Both the position numbers and the translations under genes were made by a program. The notes below the pieces were generated by a model. That model saw nothing but the letters and a program-made list of their open reading frames with translations. It made no database searches and was not told the origin of the DNA. Below, piece by piece: positions 38,524-46,720 of a stretch of 64,000 nt of DNA. How positions within the stretch are numbered: the stretch's first letter is position 1; every line of letters starts with the position of its first letter. This DNA is from Anaerolineales bacterium (GTDB lineage: Bacteria > Chloroflexota > Anaerolineae > Anaerolineales > Villigracilaceae), in NCBI GenBank assembly GCA_030583885.1, contig CP129480.1, positions 1-64,000 on the forward strand. Direction: 5' to 3'.

Positions 38524-39558
38524 CTATTCGGTTACTTCGAACATACCGTTCCAGCCCAATTCGGCAAATTCGGTTACGTGAGCATGAAACATGTACATGC
38601 CGGGATATTTGTATGAGAACTCCAGTATCCCGCGTTGGGCCTGACCTTGAATGATCGTGTCCGTGAATTCGGAGGGGGTCAGGCTGGTACCTGTTGGGTA
38701 GTAATGGAAGAAATTGGCATGCAGGTGGAAGGAATTGAGCAGATCAAATTCCAGGATGTTCACAAGATAGATGCGGATCTTCTCGCCGACTTTGATCTGG
38801 ATCGGATGATTCTGATAGTAAAAGGGAATGGCATTGACGGCATAGAAATCGTTGACATCATCGAAATCCACATCGAAGCCGCTCATGACCATGACCATTT
38901 CACGATCCACGGGTGGGCGACCTTCCTTGGGATCCACAATAAACGTGCCATATAAACCCTTGGCAATATGGCGCGCCAGCGGAAAGACATGACAATGATA
39001 GAGATGCAGACCGAATGGCTCCGCATCAAACTCGTAGGTAAAACTGTCGCCGGGTTCGACATATCCGCCTGGTCCCGAACCGGGCACGCCATCCATGTTG
39101 CCCGGGTGGAAACCGTGAAAGTGCATGCTATGAGGATGGTTGCTTCCGTTGGTCATCGTGATGCGGATCAAGTCGCCTTCCGTGCAACGAATGGTCGGTC
39201 CCGGAATGCGCCCGTTATACGTCCAGGCGGGGTATTCGATGCCAGGCACAACTTCTATGTTCTTGTTGATGACCGTGATTTCATATTCACGCAGGGTTCT
39301 GCCATCGGGAAGAATGGATACTTTTCCATAGTCGAAGTCAGTGAGTATGTCTCCCGGATTAAAGCCGTTTTTTTCATGGTCCACATCCCCCGTACCAGGA
39401 ATGACACCGCCCCCATGATCCATGTCTTGCATGGGAGGGAGGTTATGGCGTGAGTGGGATTTACCTTTGGACTGCATGATGGCAGTTGCGCCTCCAGCCC
39501 CGATCACACCAAAAGCCCCCAGTTTCAGGAAATCCCGCCGACTTAGTTGGTTTTTCAT
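38524..39558 (-). CDS. Two-domain multicopper oxidase with Tat signal
   Basis: 344 residues from ATG 39556-39558 (site GGAGGCATGT). The N-terminus has a twin-arginine signal: SRRDFLKLGAFGVIGAGGAT. Copper motifs: HPHSMHFHGFHPG, HLYHCHVFPLARHIAKGLYG (His-Cys-His and axial part of a type 1 site) in the first domain, and SFHLHANFF plus MFHAHVTEFAELGWNGMFEV in the second. The second domain lacks a Cys between its histidines, so it has no type 1 copper. This is the layout of two-domain laccase-like oxidases with type 1 copper in domain 1. Likely substrates are Cu(I), Mn(II), Fe(II) or phenols. The neighbouring Mn/Fe regulator and ZIP gene favour a metal oxidase. Confidence 0.88.
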   Translation of the reverse strand: MKNQLSRRDFLKLGAFGVIGAGGATAIMQSKGKSHSRHNLPPMQDMDHGGGVIPGTGDVDHEKNGFNPGDILTDFDYGKVSILPDGRTLREYEITVINKNIEVVPGIEYPAWTYNGRIPGPTIRCTEGDLIRITMTNGSNHPHSMHFHGFHPGNMDGVPGSGPGGYVEPGDSFTYEFDAEPFGLHLYHCHVFPLARHIAKGLYGTFIVDPKEGRPPVDREMVMVMSGFDVDFDDVNDFYAVNAIPFYYQNHPIQIKVGEKIRIYLVNILEFDLLNSFHLHANFFHYYPTGTSLTPSEFTDTIIQGQAQRGILEFSYKYPGMYMFHAHVTEFAELGWNGMFEVTE

Positions 39559-39587
39559 ACATGCCTCCAATACAGATAAAGCCGATA

Positions 39588-39607
39588 AATTTAGTCTAAT
39601 CTAAATT
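39588..39607. promoter_or_regulatory. DtxR/MntR-type operator upstream of multicopper oxidase operon
   Basis: The palindrome AATTTAG-TCTAAT-CTAAATT has perfect 7-bp arms and a 6-base centre. Its layout is close to DtxR/IdeR/SirR-type sites (TTAG...CTAA). It lies 30 bp upstream of the oxidase start, in the promoter of an operon that encodes a DtxR/MntR-like protein. It is also rich in A/T like a promoter. Confidence 0.65.
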
Positions 39608-39680
39608 GTATTTTAGAACAGGAATAATTAAAAGTCAAGCATTTTCTCAAATAAAAATGGGCTTTGAATTTCTCCCTTCG

Positions 39681-39715
39681 AACGCTCCGACGGATACGGG
39701 GCGTTTTTGTTTTTA
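39681..39715 (+). terminator. Orphan plus-strand terminator
   Basis: AACGCTCC / GGGGCGTT form an 8-bp stem with a 9-base loop, followed by TTTGTTTTT. It would stop transcription on the plus strand, yet the genes on both sides lie on the minus strand. It may be left over from a gene that was lost when the metal island met the LCP-TadC operon. Confidence 0.6.
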
Positions 39716-39730
39716 GAACCAGTGGATGGG

Positions 39731-41179
39731 CTAATACCCGCTCGGGACTCTGCCTACCCAATCCTCTCCAAGTCGGATCTCCATATCCACTGTGGACGCT
39801 GGATCAGGCTGGATGGTGATCTGCTGACTTCCCACCCCAAGGAGTTCCGTCAAATACCGCAGGGCATATAACTTTGAAGAGTAAAGAATTATTTTCGTGG
39901 TGTTTGATGCGCCGGTTGGCACGCCATATTCCACCACCTGCATACCTTGCGCGGTCAGGAGGGTGGCTGTGCGTTGCTCCAAACCGGCAGTATAGGTGTT
40001 ATTGATAATCCTGATCTTCGCCTGATCAGATTGCATCAGCGCCACTGGATCACCTTGCGCCAATGGACTAAGCGGACCACCTGGGACAAAGATTTCATCC
40101 CTCAGGATGCGAATAAGATCCGGAACAGGACGCAAAACATTTGCCGGCACACCGTTGATGGTTGTATCGGCTGGGATCGCCATCGTGTTATCAATCACGC
40201 CTCTCTTGATGTCATCCACCCGAATGTCTTTCGCCAACACTGCCAGTTGGATTGCATCTTCCAACGACATGTTGGTGTGAATCCCAGAAGAAAATTCTGC
40301 ATACAACTGCGGTGCCTGGGTAATCAAGGTGGCAAAGGTTTCCCCTTCCAGTACCTTGTCGCGGATCGCGAGGATGACCTGTTGCTGGCGTTTGGCGCGT
40401 CCCACGTCTCCGCCCGAACAGCCTTGTGATTCATGCCGGCAGCGTGCATACGCCAGGGCGCGCGGTCCGGTCAGGTGGCGGTAATCTCCCGGCTTCAACA
40501 CAAAATGATCCTGTCCCGCGCCGAGCGGATCGAGCACCATGCGTTCCTCGACATACACATCGATGCCGCCGATCAGATTGATGAACGAAACAAACGTCCC
40601 AAAATCCACCTGCACATAGTAATGAATTGGCATGCCGATGAATTGCGAGACGGTCTGCATTGCAAGTTGTGGTCCACCGCCTGGAAGTTTGGCATTCTCG
40701 CCAATTGCCCAGGCGGTGTTGATGCGCCCATACCCTGCCCCTGGGATGTTGACCCACATATCACGTGGGATGGACAACATGCCAGCGGTTTTTGTGGCCG
40801 GGTCCACGGTCAGAACCATGATCGTATCAGTGCAGGTCGGACAGCCTTCCCCTTGTCCATCGTCGCCGCGCAAGCCAAAGAAGGCGATGTTGATTCTGCT
40901 GGCGCCATCCCATTGAGGCAATTCCATTTCCGGCGCGGATAATTCGATTGGAAGATCGTTTGTTGTTGCTGGATTGGGGGAGGCCGGCAGATCGGAAGAT
41001 GGTTGGTTTTGTAGAGCGCACTCTGCGGGTGGTACACCTGGTAGGGCAGTCAGGGTCCAGCAGAGAGTCAGTTTGCGGACGATGAAAAACGCAGCAAGCA
41101 TAGCCGCTGTCACGAAGATCCAATAGGCAAGCGAACGCCAGAAGGGATGATAAATATTCGGAGTTCGTGAACCTGGCAT
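39731..41179 (-). CDS. LytR-CpsA-Psr (LCP) family protein
   Basis: 482 residues. N-terminal membrane anchor (YWIFVTAAMLAAFFIVRKL, about 18-36). LCP domain (about 92-300): INIAFFGLRGDDGQGEGCPT, CTDTIMVLTVDPATKTAGML, SIPRDMWVNIPGAGYGRINT, VDFGTFVSFINLIGGIDVYV and GPRALAYARCRHESQGCSGG, with the catalytic Arg and Asp residues of the family. A C-terminal LytR_C-like domain follows (RIINNTYTAGLEQRTATLLT, about 378-397). LCP enzymes attach polymers to the cell wall or other glycans on the outer membrane face. Its start overlaps the stop of the TadC-like gene (TAATG). Here it may link a surface polymer or protein to the envelope, an inference. Confidence 0.88.
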   Translation of the reverse strand: MPGSRTPNIYHPFWRSLAYWIFVTAAMLAAFFIVRKLTLCWTLTALPGVPPAECALQNQPSSDLPASPNPATTNDLPIELSAPEMELPQWDGASRINIAFFGLRGDDGQGEGCPTCTDTIMVLTVDPATKTAGMLSIPRDMWVNIPGAGYGRINTAWAIGENAKLPGGGPQLAMQTVSQFIGMPIHYYVQVDFGTFVSFINLIGGIDVYVEERMVLDPLGAGQDHFVLKPGDYRHLTGPRALAYARCRHESQGCSGGDVGRAKRQQQVILAIRDKVLEGETFATLITQAPQLYAEFSSGIHTNMSLEDAIQLAVLAKDIRVDDIKRGVIDNTMAIPADTTINGVPANVLRPVPDLIRILRDEIFVPGGPLSPLAQGDPVALMQSDQAKIRIINNTYTAGLEQRTATLLTAQGMQVVEYGVPTGASNTTKIILYSSKLYALRYLTELLGVGSQQITIQPDPASTVDMEIRLGEDWVGRVPSGY

Positions 41180-42060
41180 TACATCAACCCCGACCCCATG
41201 AACGGCGCGATGATCGCCAACACCAGACCCAGTACCGCCATCACCCCGAACAAGCCGGCGCGTTGACGCACCAGGGCCGCGCGTTCTTCAGTCGATTCCA
41301 CCACGGAACGATGCACTGACTCCTGCAAGCCCTGCACACTGGACAAGACTGGACGATTGTTGGCGAAGAAGTCATAGATGTCACGCAGGAATAGATTCGC
41401 TTCAACATCCTTCGGATCAGGCAGGTGGGCGCGGGTCACGTCAACGGCTTTGGTGAAATCCTCCACCTCCATGCGCGCAACGAGTAACCCAAGCAGATTA
41501 CAGAATGGTCCACCCACGGTCGAAGCGCGGCGCAGTGCTTCCTGTACGCCCACACCGGAGGAAAGCAGGGAACTCAATACCGATAGACCGATCAACATGT
41601 TATTGCGCAACGACTCAGCGCGTTTCTTTGCGAGCGTCTTCAAGCGCACATAGGGTCGGCGTAATCCAAGCAGAATGAAGATCATGGCGATCACCGGCGC
41701 GGCAGCGATAATGTTCATGGCCGCCAATGCCCCTGCCAGCATCCCGCCCACCAGCAGGAAGGTCGAGAAGTCGCGGATCGCCACCGCATAGAATTCACCG
41801 GGGGTATCGTAGGGATAGCCGGCACGACGAAGCAGGCTGATCACATCACTCATGTTCTTCGCCTGATCGGGATCAAAGCGTCCCGGCAGGATGGCGATCA
41901 ATAACGCCTCCCAGGTCGAGCGTCTCTTGATGGGGGTTTGAGACTGGAAATTCATCAGGCGATTGCCGCCAAAGGTGCTGAAGGCATTCTGAAAAACGTT
42001 CAGCAGTTCAAATGCGAGCACGCTCAAACTAAGCGCGCCGAGAAAGGCAAAAAAAGTCAT
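41179..42060 (-). CDS. Type II secretion F / TadC-like membrane protein
   Basis: 293 residues. The central T2SF domain reads LRNNMLIGLSVLSSLLSSGV followed by GVQEALRRASTVGGPFCNLL, and is flanked by two membrane helices before it (FSTFLLVGGMLAGALAAMNI, PVIAMIFILLG) and one at the C-terminus (GLFGVMAVLGLVLAIIAPFM). An N-terminal helix (about 4-22) is also present. This matches TadC/TadB platform proteins of Tad pili. The ATPase TadA and partner TadB are absent, which is odd. The gene belongs to a chain with ATGA/TAATG overlaps on both sides. It may belong with the Flp/TadE operon at 8447-12090. Confidence 0.78.
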   Translation of the reverse strand: MTFFAFLGALSLSVLAFELLNVFQNAFSTFGGNRLMNFQSQTPIKRRSTWEALLIAILPGRFDPDQAKNMSDVISLLRRAGYPYDTPGEFYAVAIRDFSTFLLVGGMLAGALAAMNIIAAAPVIAMIFILLGLRRPYVRLKTLAKKRAESLRNNMLIGLSVLSSLLSSGVGVQEALRRASTVGGPFCNLLGLLVARMEVEDFTKAVDVTRAHLPDPKDVEANLFLRDIYDFFANNRPVLSSVQGLQESVHRSVVESTEERAALVRQRAGLFGVMAVLGLVLAIIAPFMGSGLM

Positions 42061-43187
42061 CGAGGTTCTCCTTGTGAAATATCGAGCCGGAAGTCTAATA
42101 ACTTCTGCAAGGGGGTCTCGCCCGGCTGTCGCCCGCGAAACTTTTTAGTGAACAACCCACGGCGCAAGGCTTGCATGTGTTGTTCATCCCGGATAACCTG
42201 ATGCGGTGGTCGCGGTTCGGCGAACTTCAAAGCGCCGCTGCCCGTCTCCCACCCTTCTCCGCCAAAGTCTGCCGGCCAGAGCGGATGGGCGTACATGTCC
42301 CAATCCCTCGGTAAACGGTTGTTCTTCATGGCGCGATGCCATCCCCAAAAGGCTTCGAAGCGCGGACCCCAAAGTCCCCAAACCAGATCAAGTTGCAACG
42401 ACTCATCCCGCAGCAGGTTCAAGGTTTCAGTGCAGTGATGGCAGATCGGGATGGCATTCTCCGGTCGCTGATACCGCCACAGAATTTCCACCGGTGCATT
42501 TGGAGTTGGGTTGAGGATCGGTCGCCAGGAAGCGGACTTGCCGCAGCGAATGCAGTGATTGGGAAATTCGTGCCGCCAGGGGATCCCAGCCACGGACGCC
42601 GCCACGATCTCATCCAGATAGGGTTCCTCGGCTTTCAAGACAGAATACGATAACTTCACCGCGCCATCCGGCAGATTCCAGGCATGCGAAAGATCCAGGA
42701 TGAACCCGGCAGAACTCACGATTTGCCCGCGTTCCCAGGCTTCGAATCTGCGCCGTTGGATTTCAGGCCGCACCTCGCCGCGATGAGCATCCCGAATGCG
42801 GCGGATGTCGGCGACCGCTTCTGCCAGCAGTGCGAACAACAAACTGTCCATGCGCAGGCTCGGGTCGATTGAACCTTGCTGAGGCAGGTCCAGCGCCACG
42901 GATAAAACCGTCTGGAGATATGGGTGATAGTCCACCTTCGGTCCGGTCTCGATCACGTATCGACAAACGGGCAATTTCACCCAGCGCCATTTTGTGATGA
43001 CTTCATCGAATACCACCTGTCCTTGCGCACTGAGTGCAATGATCCGCATGGGCGGGCAGAAGAAGGTGTGGAAGGTCCGTGTTCCATCCGTGGGATAGAT
43101 AAACGCCAGCACGGTATCGTTCAAAGACTCCATGAACATCGCGCCGCTGGCACGCTGCTGCGAGGTGATCAGAAACTGTAATTGCAT
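42057..43187 (-). CDS. DUF192-like domain fused to a zinc-finger region
   Basis: 376 residues from ATG 43185-43187, directly after the stop of the DnaA-N-like gene. Residues 1-90 resemble DUF192: SGAMFMESLNDTVLAFIYPT, RTFHTFFCPPMRIIALSAQG, QVVFDEVITKWRWVKLP, with the R-T-F-x-T-F-x-x-P-M-R pattern of the family. After a helical middle comes HCIRCGKSASWRP and ICHHCTETLNLLRDE, a four-cysteine zinc-ribbon-like pair. The C-terminal 100 residues are rich in Trp, Pro and Arg. I know no protein with this fusion. DUF192 proteins occur near Tad and archaeal-type pilus genes. The stop overlaps the TadC-like gene (ATGA). Confidence 0.62.
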   Translation of the reverse strand: MQLQFLITSQQRASGAMFMESLNDTVLAFIYPTDGTRTFHTFFCPPMRIIALSAQGQVVFDEVITKWRWVKLPVCRYVIETGPKVDYHPYLQTVLSVALDLPQQGSIDPSLRMDSLLFALLAEAVADIRRIRDAHRGEVRPEIQRRRFEAWERGQIVSSAGFILDLSHAWNLPDGAVKLSYSVLKAEEPYLDEIVAASVAGIPWRHEFPNHCIRCGKSASWRPILNPTPNAPVEILWRYQRPENAIPICHHCTETLNLLRDESLQLDLVWGLWGPRFEAFWGWHRAMKNNRLPRDWDMYAHPLWPADFGGEGWETGSGALKFAEPRPPHQVIRDEQHMQALRRGLFTKKFRGRQPGETPLQKLLDFRLDISQGEPR

Positions 43188-43188
43188 G

Positions 43189-45126
43189 TTATTCACTGGC
43201 TCCTTCACCAAAGAGGATTTCACGCACAACCGGCAGCCTTGGGTTATTGGAACCCATTGCCTTCTTCCAGTCGTGCGCGAGGGGATGTTCAATTTTTGTG
43301 GGCAGTTCATATGCCCGGGTGGGGGTGGAGTCGATTAATGCCAGCAACTCCTTCGGCGTCAGGTCGGCGAATTGCCGGAATACGCCGCGCGCTTCACGCA
43401 GGGGATGTTCTCGCAGGCGGCTGATGGCATAGCCCAGGGGATCGGAAAGATTCCCACTCTGCAGGCTGGCGACATACAGCACCCACGAGACAAAGGCATG
43501 CACGGAGGCTTGAACTTCGAGCAGTTCTTTTTGGACTTTGGGATGCACATCATTCTGCTGAAGAAGGAGTTCAAGTTTCCAAAAATCAGGAGCGACCGCC
43601 TCCGCCGCTTTCGCGCTTTGCGCGTGCTGGGTGGTGGAAGTGTTTTTCTTGTCGGTGTTTAAGGGGTGTTTAAAAGAGTTTAAATCACTCCCATTTGCGT
43701 CCACCATATGACTCCCATTTGCGTCTGCTAATGCTCCCATTTGCGTCCAGCTAATACTCCCATCTGCGTCTGCCATATGACTCCCATTTGCGTCCACCTT
43801 ATTACTCCCATCTGCGTCCAGCGGTTCGTCCAACAGAACCCGAAAAGCACGCGGCATGGACTCCACGCGCAGGTCGGCGTAGGTCTTTGAATCAGGCAGT
43901 TCGATTTCTTGGAGAAAGCGGGAGAGGTTGCCCCCACGTTGTTGCGAAGCCCAATGCGGCTGAAGCCAGGCTTGTACGGTCTTGTAACGGTTGGAGCCGA
44001 TCAACTCCGCCATCTCCTGATATCCGCGCTTGAACGTCACCGTATCCCGGCGTTCCCCGGTGCGGGCATTGATGAAGGCCATATCGCGTGCGACTGTGAT
44101 CAGCCAGGCTTGTGCAGGGGTCAGGTTATAGCGCTGGATGGTTTCCGTGATGAAGTAATGCGGGATGTGGATGTCGCCCAGGCAGTTGATGATCCTGCGG
44201 TGCAGTTCCTGGGCCAGACGCTCGATTTCAGGTGAAAAGGTTTCACCTGTTTCCAGCTTCGCCATATCCATCACCGTATTCAACGGGGAATGAGGCAGTT
44301 TCATAGCCAGCGGATCGAGCAGATCCATGACATCCTCGACCGCCAGCATTTCCTGTAAGGCGCTGGTGATGGAGTTATGTTTTTCGATCAATGCCTTCAA
44401 ATGCAGATGCACCGCAGTGGCGTCGGCGCGGGTCAGGCGCGGGGTCATGCAGACCTGGTAGCGGATCGGTGCGCGATGCGGGCGTCCGTCCCGTCCACGC
44501 CGGAAGCGGCGCGCATCCTGGGAATCGACCCGTTGCACAAGCCCGCTTAGGTGTGCCTGAATGCCGGCGTGTTTCAAGAGTCGCCAGAAGGCGCCGTTGC
44601 TCATGGCGCTGAAACGCATCACCTCGCGACTGTATAGCGGCTTTCCAGATGGACCATTCTGATCCTGCACCCGCCACGCCGCCTGATGAAATCCAACATA
44701 CAACCAGACAGCCTTCGGTCCGATCTCCATCCCCAGTCTGCGCAGATAACCCTTCACCACGACCTGCTTGTGCGGCTGGACGATGCGGTCATAATCCAGC
44801 CACTGCACAGGCTCGATGTTTATTTTCGGTTCGTCCGTTTCCTCCGCTTCGGTTTCCATCTCCATCCCTTCCTGTGACTCTTCCCCGACAACGAACTTCA
44901 CAGAGACAGAACGATTCAAAATCCCAACCAGCAATCGCTGCACTGTGCTGGTCAGGCGCGACTCCAGCCAGTCACGGGCATAGGCATTGCGTGTGGAAAC
45001 AAGCAGCACATCGTTTTTCAATTCCAACGCTTCCGTGCCCAACACCCAGGTTTCATACGAGGCGCGCGGCATGTCCAGCTGTAATTGAGCCAGCACCGAA
45101 CTCCATGCTTGTTGAAGATCGCTCAT
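43189..45126 (-). CDS. DnaA N-terminal-domain protein, plasmid-initiator-like
   Basis: 645 residues. Residues 1-85 are a DnaA domain I: AWSSVLAQLQLDMPRASYET, WVLGTEALELKNDVLLVSTR, YARDWLESRLTSTVQRLLVG. No AAA+ motor (no Walker A) and no DnaA domain IV follow. Instead, a region with SREVMRFSAMSNGAFWRLLK, helical segments and TFKRGYQEMAELIGSNRYKT (about 360-380) looks like DNA-binding helix-turn-helix text. Residues about 433-480 are encoded by short tandem repeats. It may be a replication initiator that borrows the DnaA contact domain to load the host helicase. It lies in an operon with RHH-like and ParA genes; this strengthens the plasmid-like reading. Confidence 0.65.
   Translation of the reverse strand: MSDLQQAWSSVLAQLQLDMPRASYETWVLGTEALELKNDVLLVSTRNAYARDWLESRLTSTVQRLLVGILNRSVSVKFVVGEESQEGMEMETEAEETDEPKINIEPVQWLDYDRIVQPHKQVVVKGYLRRLGMEIGPKAVWLYVGFHQAAWRVQDQNGPSGKPLYSREVMRFSAMSNGAFWRLLKHAGIQAHLSGLVQRVDSQDARRFRRGRDGRPHRAPIRYQVCMTPRLTRADATAVHLHLKALIEKHNSITSALQEMLAVEDVMDLLDPLAMKLPHSPLNTVMDMAKLETGETFSPEIERLAQELHRRIINCLGDIHIPHYFITETIQRYNLTPAQAWLITVARDMAFINARTGERRDTVTFKRGYQEMAELIGSNRYKTVQAWLQPHWASQQRGGNLSRFLQEIELPDSKTYADLRVESMPRAFRVLLDEPLDADGSNKVDANGSHMADADGSISWTQMGALADANGSHMVDANGSDLNSFKHPLNTDKKNTSTTQHAQSAKAAEAVAPDFWKLELLLQQNDVHPKVQKELLEVQASVHAFVSWVLYVASLQSGNLSDPLGYAISRLREHPLREARGVFRQFADLTPKELLALIDSTPTRAYELPTKIEHPLAHDWKKAMGSNNPRLPVVREILFGEGASE
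43687..43826. repeat. Tandem 22-24 bp repeats inside the initiator-like gene
   Basis: Six copies of a unit with core CTCCCATTTGCGTC (with T/C at one place) follow each other at 22-24 bp spacing. In the protein they give units such as VDANGSHM and ADADGSIS. Two units are one and two bases shorter, which moves one unit into another frame (WTQMGAL) before the frame returns. Contiguous direct repeats in an initiator gene recall plasmid iterons. Confidence 0.7.
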
Positions 45127-45338
45127 ACCGAATCTCCTCGTAAAACAAGCCTGGGTCTCCTGGATCGTTCATGCTGGATTTCTTTCGCCTCAGCCCTTCC
45201 TGTGCGTCCAACGTAGGCGGCAACGTAGGCGGATGCGTGGGCGGAACGTGGACAGGACGCAGGCGGCACGTTGTCCATGCCGTCTACGTCCTTCATTTTC
45301 TTCCATTGAAAAAGGTTTTTTTGGTGGAACTTCATCAT
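45123..45338 (-). CDS. Small protein between RHH-like and initiator-like genes
   Basis: 71 residues. Its start (ATG 45336-45338) overlaps the stop of the RHH-like gene, and its stop overlaps the start of the DnaA-N gene, so it fills the gap exactly with ATGA-type overlaps at both ends; this is the main reason to consider it real. The product is basic, with a repeated SAYVAAYVGRTGRAE segment. The DNA inside has GC-rich repeats close to AACGTAGGCGG (45211-45265, on the plus strand), so it may also be a binding site region rather than a protein gene. Function unknown. Confidence 0.45.
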   Translation of the reverse strand: MMKFHQKNLFQWKKMKDVDGMDNVPPASCPRSAHASAYVAAYVGRTGRAEAKEIQHERSRRPRLVLRGDSV

Positions 45339-45940
45339 TTGCCTTTGTGCGCTAAAGTGAATGTGGTGGATTTCGGTTTGGGTTCAAGCACCAGCAATCC
45401 GGTTTCATACGCTTTCAGACCAAAGCGCAACAAGGCTGTGATCAATTCCCCGATGGGTACATGCAAGCCATCGTCGGATGCCAGCGCTGCCAGTTCCTGT
45501 TTGAGTTCAGGAGAGAAGCCACGCCAGGTGGTGATGACCTTCCACAAGGCTTCCGGTTGTTTTTGTTTCACAGTACGTTGAGATCTGTTGATCGAATGTG
45601 CGGAGCCACTTTGCGGGAAGAGCGTCATGCGCATGCGTTCCGGATTGGGTCGCGGATGGAGATCGAAATCCCCGCGTTCGTAGGAACGCAGGGCGTAGTC
45701 GAGCACCACACATGCCACCTCACCTGAGGGAACCAGCAGGTCGTCGGCTATTGCCTTGACCTTCAAGGCCAGCTTGGGATCAATGCCGCGATAGACCACC
45801 TTGCGGCTCTGTTGCTGTTTTTCCCACTGACGGTTGCGCTTGCGCGGCGCTGCCACGCGCAGGGAGTCGTAGAGACTGGGAACTGCCGGGACGGTTGGAG
45901 CAGGCTCGGCAGTCTCAAAGGGATCGCGTCGTTGATTCAT
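45335..45940 (-). CDS. Protein with two ribbon-helix-helix-like repeats, partition-associated
   Basis: 201 residues. Two similar segments of about 50 residues occur: RKVVYRGIDPKLALKVKAIA then SGEVACVVLDYALRSYERGD (about 46-93), and WRGFSPELKQELAALASDDG then IGELITALLRFGLKAYETGL (about 138-183). Each has a short strand with an F/Y-R-G start and two helices, the pattern of an RHH DNA-binding domain. A pseudo-dimer in one chain would result. Being 10 bp downstream of a parA gene, it takes the place of parB and may be the centromere-binding partner. This is inference from position and pattern. Confidence 0.62.
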   Translation of the reverse strand: MNQRRDPFETAEPAPTVPAVPSLYDSLRVAAPRKRNRQWEKQQQSRKVVYRGIDPKLALKVKAIADDLLVPSGEVACVVLDYALRSYERGDFDLHPRPNPERMRMTLFPQSGSAHSINRSQRTVKQKQPEALWKVITTWRGFSPELKQELAALASDDGLHVPIGELITALLRFGLKAYETGLLVLEPKPKSTTFTLAHKGK

Positions 45941-45949
45941 CTCCGCCTC

Positions 45950-46720
45950 CTAGAACTTCATGACATGTTGGGCCAGTGCCTGGTACTCCTTGGCAGCCCG
46001 GCACAACGGATCGAACTCAAAAATGGTTTTCCCTTCGGCGGCACATTCCCGCAGCAGGGTCGAACGATGGATGGGCTGCAACATGCTGGCGTCGAACTTT
46101 TCCTGCAGATTCTCCATCGTGGCTTTGCTCTCGCGGGTTTGTTCATCGAAGAAGGTTGGCAGGATGCCCAATAGATTTCCGCGCCAGTTCTTCCTTTCCT
46201 GCAGGATGCTCATCATGCGTAGCACCTTTGAGACGCCGTCGGCGGAGAGGAATTCGGTGGCACTCGGCACGATCACCAGGTCGGAGGCCCAGACCGCCCG
46301 TTCCTGGATGCCGCCCACGCTGGGCGCTGTATCGAAGATGATGTAGTGCAGTCCCTCCCTGAAAAAACGACTGACCGATTGTCGGATGGCGGAGATGGGC
46401 TGGTCCTGTGCGTTGAGCACGGTCTGGGCTGCCATTGTCTGCTGGTCCCCCGGAAACAAATACAGACCTTCGCGTCCGGACAACCGCACCCAGGATTTCA
46501 GGAAGGCGGTCTCCTGCAGCGTATGTCCCATCGTGAGCAGGTAGAACACGCCTGGCTCGGGACTGCGCCCCAGAGCGGTGGCACATTGTCCCTGCGGATC
46601 CAGGTCGATCAGCAGAACCTGTTTTCCTTTTTGGGTCAAGCCATGCGCCAGCGACACGGCAGTGGTGGTCTTGCCGACCCCGCCCTTCTGGTTCGCGATA
46701 CAAATGATCCTGGTGCTCAT
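45950..46720 (-). CDS. parA: ParA family partition ATPase
   Basis: 256 residues from ATG 46718-46720, which has a strong site (AGGAGGAGT). The deviant Walker A is IANQKGGVGKTTTAVSLAHG (K12 and K17), Walker B-like motifs are VLLIDLDPQGQ and HYIIFDTAPSVGG, and VPSATEFLSADGV follows. This is a typical ParA/Soj without an N-terminal DNA-binding extension. ParA segregates plasmids or chromosomes with a centromere-binding partner, here probably the duplicated RHH-like protein. The chromosome's own parAB is expected near the origin, so this copy probably belongs to the element. Confidence 0.9.
   Translation of the reverse strand: MSTRIICIANQKGGVGKTTTAVSLAHGLTQKGKQVLLIDLDPQGQCATALGRSPEPGVFYLLTMGHTLQETAFLKSWVRLSGREGLYLFPGDQQTMAAQTVLNAQDQPISAIRQSVSRFFREGLHYIIFDTAPSVGGIQERAVWASDLVIVPSATEFLSADGVSKVLRMMSILQERKNWRGNLLGILPTFFDEQTRESKATMENLQEKFDASMLQPIHRSTLLRECAAEGKTIFEFDPLCRAAKEYQALAQHVMKF

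Noticed and set aside
37292..38581. A 429-codon open frame on the plus strand opposite the ZIP gene
   Set aside because: The text is low in hydrophobic order and rich in Asp, Gln and His, the usual look of a shadow frame. The ZIP transporter on the minus strand is certain.
43687..43826. CRISPR-like repeats
   Set aside because: The units follow one another without spacers of constant length and lie in a coding frame; no cas genes are near. They are plain tandem repeats.
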